Shown here piece by piece: positions 7,249 through 13,621 of a stretch of 16,706 nt of DNA. Position 1 is the first letter of the stretch; every line of letters starts with the position of its first letter. The position numbers and the translations under genes are program-made. This DNA is from Actinomycetota bacterium (GTDB lineage Bacteria; Actinomycetota; Acidimicrobiia; Acidimicrobiales; Ilumatobacteraceae): positions 1-16,706 of the forward strand of contig SXWG01000132.1 in assembly GCA_005789925.1 (NCBI GenBank). Direction: 5' to 3'. Below the pieces are notes generated by a model. The model was not told the origin of the DNA, ran no database searches, and saw nothing but the letters and a program-made list of their open reading frames with translations.

Positions 7249-7322
7249 GCCGGCGTAGCCCAATTGGCAGAGGCAGCAGGTTTAGGTCCTGCGTGTTGGG
7301 GGTTCGAGTCCCTCCGCCGGCA
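7249..7322 (+). tRNA. tRNA-Leu (anticodon UAG)
   Basis: A 74-nt cloverleaf can be drawn by eye. The acceptor stem is GCCGGCG (7249-7255) with CGCCGGC (7315-7321), and the discriminator is A7322, as leucine tRNAs require. The D-arm is 7258-7274 and includes GG. The anticodon stem GCAGG/CCTGC has loop TTTAGGT, so the anticodon is TAG (7283-7285) with U33 and G37. The variable loop is only 5 nt (GTGTT). The T-arm is GGGGG-TTCGAGT-CCCTC with one G-T pair. CCA is not encoded. A short variable loop is unusual for leucine tRNA, which is normally type II. A downstream reading frame starts 2 nt after the tRNA. Confidence 0.93.
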
Positions 7323-7324
7323 CA

Positions 7325-8326
7325 GTGCATATCTCGGAACTTCCCACCCCGGCTGTCGTCATTGACCGTGATGCAGTGCGCAGAAACATCACAGCGATGG
7401 CTGCGGTGCATCCCGGCGCACGCCTTCGCCCCCATGTGAAGGCGCACAAGTGCACATCGCTCGCTCGCGAGCAGTACCTCGCAGGACACCGGTCATTCAC
7501 CTGCGCAACTCCGAATGAAGTCTTGGGAATGGTCAGAGCCAATGTCGGTGATGACCTTCTGCTCGCGAATGAGGTGCTCGACGCAGATCGTCTACACACA
7601 TTGGCTCACGCACAAGAGTCGACTCGCATCACGGTGGCCGTCGACTCTGACGTCACAGTCGATGCCGCTGCGATGGCCGGCCTCCGTGACGTCGTCATTG
7701 ATGTCAATGTCGGACTTCCCCGCTGCGGATGCGCGCCGAGCGATGCCGGCCGACTCGCTGAACGCGCACGCGCGCACGGAATGAACGTACGGGGCGTCAT
7801 GGGGTACGAAGGTCATCTGATGATGGTCACCGACCGTGTCGAGAAGCAGCGACAGGTTCATGATGCGATGACGACGCTCGCAGCTGCAGCCAACGACGTG
7901 GGTGGTGACATCATCTCTGCTGGTGGCACCGGGACTTTCGACATGTTCGCCGACACTGAAGTGAACGAGGTGCAAGCCGGCAGCTACGCGTTGATGGACA
8001 CCCAATATGCACTGCTCGAGTTGCCGTTTGAGCAAGCCATGTGGGTCGTGGGAACAATCATCTCGGCGAACGATCAGTGGAAGGTCCTTGATGTCGGCTT
8101 GAAGTCACTCGGCATGGACCATGGCAATCCGTCGATCACCGATGGTTCCGTTTGGTTTTGTTCCGATGAGCACATCACCTTCGCGGGCACGACCGCGCGC
8201 GTCGGTGACCGCGTGCGTGTGACTCCTGCTCACATCGACCCCACGATGGCGATGCACTCAGTCGCCCATGTGATCCAAGATGACACCGTCATCGACACCT
8301 GGCCGATCGATCTGCGTGGTTGGTGA
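7325..8326 (+). CDS. D-threonine aldolase-like PLP enzyme
   Basis: The 333-aa protein is of the fold-type III (alanine-racemase-like barrel) D-threonine aldolase / D-serine dehydratase family. These enzymes cleave D-beta-hydroxy amino acids to glycine plus aldehyde, or dehydrate D-serine. Lys39 in RPHVKAHKC corresponds to the Schiff-base lysine of the Alcaligenes enzyme (RPHAKAHKC). GGTGTFD (200-206) and QAGSYALMD (217-225) are family motifs. The metal site is PAHIDPT with His303 and Asp305; H-x-D is the aldolase pattern, while D-serine dehydratases carry H-x-C. The start is GTG 7325, since LPTPAVVID is the normal domain beginning and no other start fits. No Shine-Dalgarno is possible, as the tRNA ends 2 nt upstream. 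The EEP gene follows by 30 bp. Confidence 0.88.
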   Translation: MHISELPTPAVVIDRDAVRRNITAMAAVHPGARLRPHVKAHKCTSLAREQYLAGHRSFTCATPNEVLGMVRANVGDDLLLANEVLDADRLHTLAHAQESTRITVAVDSDVTVDAAAMAGLRDVVIDVNVGLPRCGCAPSDAGRLAERARAHGMNVRGVMGYEGHLMMVTDRVEKQRQVHDAMTTLAAAANDVGGDIISAGGTGTFDMFADTEVNEVQAGSYALMDTQYALLELPFEQAMWVVGTIISANDQWKVLDVGLKSLGMDHGNPSITDGSVWFCSDEHITFAGTTARVGDRVRVTPAHIDPTMAMHSVAHVIQDDTVIDTWPIDLRGW

Positions 8327-8356
8327 CCGCGCACTCTCCTCACGGTCTCGGTTGAC

Positions 8357-9331
8357 ATGATGTGGTGGCTTTCAGCCGCGGGTTGGACATGTGTCGCAAT
8401 CACACAGGTCGTCGTGCTGTCGATTGCACTAAACGTCAGTCGATCTGCTGTCTTGGCCGTGTTTCAAGCCGTCATTCCGCATGCAGCAGTCATCAACTTT
8501 GTCTTCGGCCTTTTCTTCGTCGCGACGGGCGACGTGACACTTGCAGTCGCGTGCCTTATTCAGGTTGTTTGGGTCGTGTGCATCATCGCCCGTCCACTTA
8601 TTCGTCATCGTCGCGACCGACCAACGGCGTCAGCTGACGGAAAAGCGACCTTTCTTGTGGCTCACGCAAATGTGCTGTACCTGAACCCCTCACCCACTCA
8701 GGCCGCACGCGACCTGCTCGCCAGTGACGCAGACATCATCGCGCTGACAGAACTCACCTCTGACATCCACGAGGCCCTGCTCGGCCATGAACACGCCGCG
8801 CGGTGGCCACACAGACATGTCGTGTTCGGTCCAGGCACTGACGGCATCGGAGTGTGGAGCAAACATTCGTTCACCCACGTCGAAGAACGTCGGCTCGTCT
8901 CCAAGGCAGCGTTGCTCACGCAGGTGCAGACGGACGACGAACGCCACATCCACGTTCTCGTCGTGCACCCCATGCCACCGATGAACAGGGTGAAGACTCG
9001 CGATTGGGCACCATCACTTCACGCCATCGGCGACGTCGCAATGTCAACCAATGCACCAATGATCGTCATCGGCGACTTCAACACGGCCTTTTGGCATGCT
9101 CCGTTGCGTCGATTGTTCCATCGTGGTCTGAGATCTGCTCATCTGATCCACGGGAAATTCTTGTCAGCCACATTCCCCGTCGGACGGTGGCGACGTCCCG
9201 TCGTACGCCTCGATCATGCTCTGGTCAACGACACCTTGGCCGTGCACGCGGTGCGTGACTTCACCGTCACCGGCAGCGACCACCTGGGCATCGTCGTCAC
9301 GGTGTCGACAAGAGCGCACGCAACGAATTGA
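8357..9331 (+). CDS. Membrane-anchored endonuclease/exonuclease/phosphatase-family protein
   Basis: The 324-aa protein starts with two or three membrane segments (about 8-27, 32-56, 60-80), a basic stop-transfer RHRRDR, and then an EEP (DNase I-like) domain from about 97. The metal-dependent catalytic set is visible: Asn105, Glu132 (LTEL), His204 (VVHP), Asp240/Asn242 (IGDFNTA), Asp286/His287 (RLDH) and Asp308/His309 (GSDHLG). The substrate could be nucleic acid, a phospholipid head group or an inositol phosphate; it cannot be read from the sequence. The orientation of the catalytic domain across the membrane is not certain; the basic loop after the last segment favours the cytoplasm. Its 3' end overlaps rdgB by 35 bp. 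No good Shine-Dalgarno is seen. Confidence 0.85.
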   Translation: MMWWLSAAGWTCVAITQVVVLSIALNVSRSAVLAVFQAVIPHAAVINFVFGLFFVATGDVTLAVACLIQVVWVVCIIARPLIRHRRDRPTASADGKATFLVAHANVLYLNPSPTQAARDLLASDADIIALTELTSDIHEALLGHEHAARWPHRHVVFGPGTDGIGVWSKHSFTHVEERRLVSKAALLTQVQTDDERHIHVLVVHPMPPMNRVKTRDWAPSLHAIGDVAMSTNAPMIVIGDFNTAFWHAPLRRLFHRGLRSAHLIHGKFLSATFPVGRWRRPVVRLDHALVNDTLAVHAVRDFTVTGSDHLGIVVTVSTRAHATN

Positions 9332-9875
9332 TCGCCCGCGCACGATGGGACACTGCGTTCTTGGCGACGAGTCCCATTTCGGCGAATGTCCGACCATCGC
9401 CATCAATGGGAATGAAGACGCTGTCATAACCAAAGCCATCTGAGCCACGTTCTTCGAGTGCGATGACTCCCTCGCACACACCCTCGACCAAAATCTCTCG
9501 CCCATCTGGATACACGAGTGCCAGCACGGTGCGGAAGTGTGCGGCGCGTTCGGTCGCATGTACAAGGTCGACCAACAACTTCGCTCTGTTCTGGGCATCG
9601 TCTGATGTCACTCCTGCGTATCGCGCGCTGTGCACACCCGGCCGACCATCAAGTGCGACGACTTCGAGTCCTGTGTCATCGGCAAGTGCCACCGATCCCG
9701 TGTACGCACTCACCGCACGCGCTTTCAGTAGTGCGTTGCCTTCCAGAGACTCTGCGGTCTCATCGACCTCACCGAGGGTGGCTGGTCGTGGAACGAGCGT
9801 CACGACGCCGCCGAGTAGTGACTCCATCTCGGTGACCTTGTGTGCATTCGCCGTCGCACACACGATCTCCAGCAT
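9297..9875 (-). CDS. rdgB: XTP/dITP diphosphatase (RdgB/HAM1)
   Basis: This enzyme removes non-canonical purine nucleotides (dITP, dXTP, ITP, XTP) by hydrolysis to the monophosphate and pyrophosphate. The 192-aa protein has the N-terminal TAN-x2-K motif (Lys13), the catalytic Asp in ADDTGLEV (65-72), GFGYD (147-151) and SHRARA (176-181). The frame is open to 9950, but ATG 9875 gives the canonical N-terminus MLEIVCATAN. It starts 16 nt after the rph stop, with no clear Shine-Dalgarno, so it is probably co-transcribed with and coupled to rph. Its C-terminal codons overlap the convergent EEP gene. Confidence 0.95.
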   Translation of the reverse strand: MLEIVCATANAHKVTEMESLLGGVVTLVPRPATLGEVDETAESLEGNALLKARAVSAYTGSVALADDTGLEVVALDGRPGVHSARYAGVTSDDAQNRAKLLVDLVHATERAAHFRTVLALVYPDGREILVEGVCEGVIALEERGSDGFGYDSVFIPIDGDGRTFAEMGLVAKNAVSHRARAINSLRALLSTP

Positions 9876-9891
9876 GACAAATGAAGGGCTA

Positions 9892-10653
9892 TCAGCGTCC
9901 GAGAGGACGCGGCGGCGGAGCGACCGACAACAACTCTGACTGCAGGTCAAAAATGCGGTTCAGGCCACCGTTTGCTAATTCGAGCAGCGAGTCAAGCTCA
10001 CTCCGTGTGAATGCAAGTCCTTCAGCGGTTCCCTGCACTTCGACAAAACGCGCTTCGCCGCCGTCGCGAGGGCGGAGCATCACCACATTCATGTCGACTT
10101 CAGCACTGCTGTCCTCGATGTACGGAAGGTCCAACACCGGAGTTCCTGAGTGCACACCGACAGATATTGCTGCACACTGCGAGTGCAATGGATGATTCTT
10201 TATCGATCCCTGTTGCACGAGGCGAGTCAACGCGTCGTGCAAAGCGAGGAAACCACCGCAGATACTTGCAGTGCGCGTTCCGCCGTCTGCTTGCAACACA
10301 TCACAGTCGACCACCACTTGGCGCTCGCCCAACACCGACATGTCGCATGCCGCACGCAACGATCGTCCGATGAGACGCTGGATCTCTACAGTGCGGCCAC
10401 TTTGCTTGCCTTTGGCGGCTTCACGGTCCACACGCTCGGGTGACGAACCGGGCAACATCGAATACTCGGCGGTGACCCAACCTTTGCCGCTTCCCTTCAT
10501 CCATCGCGGCACGTCTTCGTCGACCGACGCTGTGCAGAGCACACGTGTGCGTCCGAACGACACCAAGATGCTTCCTGCAGACATCTCTGTGTAATCACGT
10601 TCAAAAGTGATCGGGCGGAGTTCGTCGTGTGATCGGCCGTCTGGTCGTGCCAT
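9892..10653 (-). CDS. rph: Ribonuclease PH
   Basis: RNase PH is a phosphorolytic 3'-5' exonuclease that trims tRNA precursors and other RNA. The 253-aa protein shows GWVTAEYSMLPGSS (58-71), GKQSGRTVEIQRLIGRSLRA (82-101) with the phosphate-binding Arg87, DCDVLQADGGTRTASI (116-131), and the likely metal/catalytic aspartates Asp181 and Asp187 in EDSSAEVDMN. The ATG lies 2 nt after the murI stop, and GGGAG inside the end of murI can serve as ribosome binding site. The murI-rph-rdgB order matches mycobacteria, where an extra gene lies between murI and rph. Confidence 0.96.
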   Translation of the reverse strand: MARPDGRSHDELRPITFERDYTEMSAGSILVSFGRTRVLCTASVDEDVPRWMKGSGKGWVTAEYSMLPGSSPERVDREAAKGKQSGRTVEIQRLIGRSLRAACDMSVLGERQVVVDCDVLQADGGTRTASICGGFLALHDALTRLVQQGSIKNHPLHSQCAAISVGVHSGTPVLDLPYIEDSSAEVDMNVVMLRPRDGGEARFVEVQGTAEGLAFTRSELDSLLELANGGLNRIFDLQSELLSVAPPPRPLGR

Positions 10654-10655
10654 GG

Positions 10656-11486
10656 TCAGTTGCTCCCGTGTGGATGTGATTGTTGCCAGTGTCGTGCTTT
10701 TTCAAGTTCTGGCCCGAGTAGGCGACGACCGAGGTCTGCAAACCATGCCACATCGCCAGATGAAAAGAACTCATGGTGGCCGACATGCGAGTGACCACGT
10801 CGAAGATGCGCAGCCCCCAACAAGCGGCGTAGCTCGAAAGCGGTCTCATCCGCACTGCTCACCAACACGACATCAGGGCCCATCACTTCTGAGATGACAC
10901 GCGACAAATACGGATAGTGCGTGCAACCGAGCAACAATGCATCGACGCCTGCGTCTCGCACTGGTGCAAGCAGGCGTTCGGCCAGCAACATCACTTCATC
11001 TCCCGTCGTCTGCCCGCGTTCGACGAACTCGACGAACCCGGGACATGCTGCAGCGGTGAGTGCGACATCGCCGCCCAAATCTGCGAGTGCCCGCTGATAC
11101 GCACCGGAGCCGATCGTGCCGACCGTCCCGATGACACCGACATGGCCGTTGCGCGTTGCCAGCGTCAACGACTTGACACCTGGTTCGACCACACTCAGCA
11201 CCGGCACGGGAAGCTCGCGCGACAAGTCTTCGAAAGCAGCTGCCGCAGCCGTGTTACACGCGATGACGACAGCTTTCACATTGAAGCCTTCGACCAGGCT
11301 GTGCGCGATCTCACGCGCGTAACGCCGCACCTCGTCGGCCGGCTTCGGCCCATACGGGTACCGAGCGGTGTCGCCGATGTACACGAGGTCTTCTGCTGGA
11401 AGTAGGTCGATGACTGCGCGCGCGACGGTCAGCCCACCGAATCCGGAGTCGAACATGCCGATCGGGCGTTCGGCATCGGCGGTCAT
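10656..11486 (-). CDS. murI: Glutamate racemase
   Basis: MurI supplies D-glutamate for peptidoglycan. The 276-aa protein has the N-terminal MFDSGFGGLT (11-20) and the two catalytic cysteines, Cys77 in ACNTAAA and Cys188 in GCTHYPYL, with His190 beside the second. GDTARYPYG (38-46) is typical. The frame is open to 11528; I prefer ATG 11486 because the conserved region begins soon after it and a TAGCCT box ends 7 nt upstream, consistent with a leaderless transcript. It lies 78 bp after cysM, so it may have its own promoter besides read-through. Confidence 0.95.
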   Translation of the reverse strand: MTADAERPIGMFDSGFGGLTVARAVIDLLPAEDLVYIGDTARYPYGPKPADEVRRYAREIAHSLVEGFNVKAVVIACNTAAAAAFEDLSRELPVPVLSVVEPGVKSLTLATRNGHVGVIGTVGTIGSGAYQRALADLGGDVALTAAACPGFVEFVERGQTTGDEVMLLAERLLAPVRDAGVDALLLGCTHYPYLSRVISEVMGPDVVLVSSADETAFELRRLLGAAHLRRGHSHVGHHEFFSSGDVAWFADLGRRLLGPELEKARHWQQSHPHGSN

Positions 11487-11493
11487 AGCGTCA

Positions 11494-11499
11494 AGGCTA
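11494..11499 (-). promoter_or_regulatory. Putative -10 box of murI (leaderless)
   Basis: TAGCCT on the minus strand ends 7 nt before the murI ATG, exactly as for clpP, and is followed by TG in both. No convincing -35 box. Confidence 0.45.
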
Positions 11500-11564
11500 G
11501 GCGTGGGAGCGATGCGCCCAGTGGGCATCTGAAGTCGCGTCCAGCAACAACGGAAACAGAAAGG

Positions 11565-12551
11565 TCAGAAGTAGATGATCTTTTCGGCAGCCGCTTCGGC
11601 TGCGTCGAGGTCGTCGGTGTACGCACCAGTGGAGAGGTACTTCCAACCACCGTCACACACGATGAATACGATGGTCCCCTCGTCAATCTCGCTCGCAACT
11701 TTCAATGCCCCGGCGAGTGATGCGCCGGAGGAGATGCCGGCAAAGATGCCGCACTCAGTGACGAGGCGACGAGTCATCTCGAGTGATTCCCGAGGACGCA
11801 CGACACGCTTGCGATCGAGCAGCTCACGACCGTTCCAATGTTCGAACACTGGCGGAATGTATCCGTCGTCCAAGTTGCGAAGACCTTCGACCCGCTCGCC
11901 AAGTGGCGGCTCGACAGCGACGATCTTGATGTCGGGATTCTGCTCTTTCAGATATTTTCCCGTGCCCATGAGAGTTCCGCTTGTGCCGAGCCCCGCCACG
12001 AAATGCGTGATCTCGGGGCAATCGCGGTAGATCTCAGGACCAGTCGTCTCGTAGTGCGCACGTGGGTTCGCATCATTGGCGTATTGGTAGAGAAAGCACC
12101 ACTCCGGGTGTTGCGCAGCCATTTCTATCGCGCGACGAACGGCTCCGTTCGAACCTTCTTCACCAGGTGTGAGGATGATCTCGGCGCCGAACACTTCGAG
12201 CATTTGACGTCGCTCGATGCTGACCGACGTCGGCATGAGAATTGTGATCGGATAGCCCTTCATCTTCGCGATGGCCGCAAGTGCGATACCGGTGTTTCCT
12301 GATGAGGGCTCGATGATGCGCTGACCCGGCACCAGGCGTCCTTCACGCTCAGCATCTTCGATCATCGCCTTGGCGATGCGATCCTTCACCGAGCCGAACG
12401 GGTTCTGCGACTCGAGCTTGGCCACGAGGCGAACATTCGGATTCGGCGACAAGTGCGACACATCGACCATCGGGGTATTTCCGATGAGGTCAAGGGCGCT
12501 CTGATGCACGAACACCGAACCGCGGCGGCGGTTCACATCTGCGAGTGTCAT
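11565..12551 (-). CDS. cysM: CysM-type cysteine synthase
   Basis: A PLP fold-type II enzyme making cysteine. In mycobacteria CysM uses O-phosphoserine and the thiocarboxylated carrier CysO. The 328-aa protein has the PLP lysine Lys56 in NPFGSVKDR, SSGNTG (83-88), GLGTSGT (188-194) and a WKYLSTGAYTDDLD motif near the C-terminus. Arg225 in GLRNLDDG aligns with Mtb CysM Arg220, the residue linked to phosphoserine recognition, which points to CysM rather than CysK. AGGAG lies 6 nt before the ATG. The gene follows mec by 64 bp, and no cysO is present between them. Confidence 0.93.
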   Translation of the reverse strand: MTLADVNRRRGSVFVHQSALDLIGNTPMVDVSHLSPNPNVRLVAKLESQNPFGSVKDRIAKAMIEDAEREGRLVPGQRIIEPSSGNTGIALAAIAKMKGYPITILMPTSVSIERRQMLEVFGAEIILTPGEEGSNGAVRRAIEMAAQHPEWCFLYQYANDANPRAHYETTGPEIYRDCPEITHFVAGLGTSGTLMGTGKYLKEQNPDIKIVAVEPPLGERVEGLRNLDDGYIPPVFEHWNGRELLDRKRVVRPRESLEMTRRLVTECGIFAGISSGASLAGALKVASEIDEGTIVFIVCDGGWKYLSTGAYTDDLDAAEAAAEKIIYF

Positions 12552-12557
12552 GCTGAG

Positions 12558-12562
12558 CTCCT
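12558..12562 (-). promoter_or_regulatory. cysM ribosome binding site
   Basis: AGGAG on the minus strand, 6 nt before the ATG at 12551, fixes the cysM start. Confidence 0.7.
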
Positions 12563-12588
12563 GGATAAACCCGACGAATCTGGTCAGA

Positions 12589-12594
12589 ATTGTA
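12589..12594 (-). promoter_or_regulatory. Possible internal -10 box before cysM
   Basis: TACAAT on the minus strand, in the 64-bp mec-cysM gap, 37 nt before the cysM ATG. No convincing -35 box. cysM could be transcribed separately from mec. Confidence 0.35.
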
Positions 12595-12615
12595 ATGCTT
12601 CCTCCAGGACAACGC

Positions 12616-13023
12616 TCACGCGGGTCGGATTATTTCCTCGCTGATCTGCTCCCCCACGATGCGGAAACTGCGGGCCACAGGGGCTGGATCTTTCAACGTG
12701 ACGATGACGTAGTGCCAGCCGGAATCGGGAGCCTGGGCAACATCGGTGGGGCTTGGGTAGGCCTCAGAGTGTGTATGGCTATGCGCCACGCCGACCACCT
12801 CGAGGCCTTCAGCCTCGGCAGCAAGCTCGACCTGCAGATGTTCCTTGGGGTCAAGCGAGTAGACCTTCGCGCTCTCGGCGACATTACGCATGGGGACAAA
12901 ACGGTCGATTCGAGAGTCAGATGCCGAGCCAAGGAGCAGGCCGCACATCTCCATCGGATAACAGACATACGCATGTGCGTACATCGCGCGCACTGCGGCA
13001 CCAGGAATGACGACCTCGGACAT
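12616..13023 (-). CDS. mec: JAMM zinc metalloprotease, Mec family
   Basis: Mec in M. tuberculosis (Rv1334) cuts the cysteine adduct from the CysO carrier, releasing free cysteine. The 135-aa protein carries a complete JAMM site: Glu25, His81 and His83 (HSH), Ser91 and Asp94, spaced H-x-H-x7-S-x2-D. The length matches the single-domain family. It is followed by cysM. Upstream, a TAGCCT box ends 9 nt before the ATG. It diverges from smpB with a 36-bp gap. The role here depends on a CysO-like carrier, which the window does not contain. Confidence 0.92.
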   Translation of the reverse strand: MSEVVIPGAAVRAMYAHAYVCYPMEMCGLLLGSASDSRIDRFVPMRNVAESAKVYSLDPKEHLQVELAAEAEGLEVVGVAHSHTHSEAYPSPTDVAQAPDSGWHYVIVTLKDPAPVARSFRIVGEQISEEIIRPA

Positions 13024-13032
13024 TGCCCCCGA

Positions 13033-13038
13033 AGGCTA
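13033..13038 (-). promoter_or_regulatory. Putative -10 box of mec
   Basis: TAGCCT on the minus strand, 9 nt before the mec ATG; third occurrence of TAGCCTT before a start codon in this window. Confidence 0.4.
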
Positions 13039-13048
13039 CAGATACCCT

Positions 13049-13053
13049 GAGGA
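13049..13053 (+). promoter_or_regulatory. smpB ribosome binding site
   Basis: GAGGA, 6 nt before the smpB ATG. TACCCT just upstream (13043-13048) fits TAnnnT, but a transcript from it would start inside or just after this site, so it is less likely to be the -10 box. Confidence 0.5.
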
Positions 13054-13059
13054 ACCCCT

Positions 13060-13536
13060 ATGGGAAAGAAGCCCAACTCCACTCTCGCGAGCAACCGCAA
13101 GGCGCGCCACGACTATTCCATCTTGGATGTCGTCGAGGCAGGAATTGTGCTGCTCGGAAGCGAGGTGAAGAGCCTGCGCGACGGCCAAGTGCAGTTGGTC
13201 GATGCGTACGCCCGCATCTTGGACGGGGAAGTCTGGCTCGACGGAGTGCACATCGCCCCCTACAAATTCGCCACCGGTGTCGGTGCGCACGACCCCGACA
13301 GGTCACGCAAGCTTCTCCTTCATCGCGATGAAATCGACCGGCTTGCCGACCGCGTGAAGCGCGAGCGTCTGGCACTCGTGCCACTTTCTCTGAAACTCGT
13401 CGAGGGCAAAGTGAAAGTTGAGCTGGCTCTCGCGAAAGGTCGACGGAAAGAGGACAAGCGTCAGGCGATCGCGGAGCGTGAGACCAAGCGCGAGATCGAA
13501 CGTGAACTAGGCGCATCGCGCAAGATGGGCGCCTGA
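13060..13536 (+). CDS. smpB: SsrA-binding protein SmpB
   Basis: SmpB binds the tRNA-like part of tmRNA and places it in the decoding centre of stalled ribosomes. The 158-aa protein has the typical basic N-terminus (NRKARHDYSILDVVEAGIVL), GSEVKSLRDG (33-42), APYKFATGVGAHDP (66-79), and the lysine/arginine-rich C-terminal tail that becomes helical on the ribosome. The ssrA gene begins 85 bp downstream on the same strand. Confidence 0.97.
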   Translation: MGKKPNSTLASNRKARHDYSILDVVEAGIVLLGSEVKSLRDGQVQLVDAYARILDGEVWLDGVHIAPYKFATGVGAHDPDRSRKLLLHRDEIDRLADRVKRERLALVPLSLKLVEGKVKVELALAKGRRKEDKRQAIAERETKREIERELGASRKMGA

Positions 13537-13562
13537 TTCCCGGTCAATGGGCTGCCGGGAAT
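13536..13562 (+). terminator. Inverted repeat after smpB
   Basis: ATTCCCGG (13536-13543) and CCGGGAAT (13555-13562) form an 8-bp stem with an 11-nt loop right at the smpB stop. No T-tract follows, so it may be a weak terminator or an RNA-stabilising hairpin between smpB and ssrA. Confidence 0.45.
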
Positions 13563-13582
13563 GATTCGACACTCCCCTCCCG

Positions 13583-13588
13583 TACACT
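13583..13588 (+). promoter_or_regulatory. Possible -10 box of ssrA
   Basis: TACACT, 33 nt before the mature tmRNA 5' end, which would leave a short 5' leader for RNase P to remove. No strong -35. TACAAC at 13610-13615 is an alternative that would start transcription exactly at 13622. Confidence 0.35.
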
Positions 13589-13621
13589 GGGCTCTACACA
13601 ACCAACCACTACAACACACTC

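Noticed and set aside
7205..7489. 94-aa minus-strand frame containing GTRTPNTQDLNLLPLPIG
   Set aside because: This is the antisense translation of the tRNA-Leu, a common false protein in databases.
11529..11564. Possible small gene or carrier remnant between cysM and murI
   Set aside because: The gap is too short and shows no start, motif or terminator; no cysO remnant is visible.
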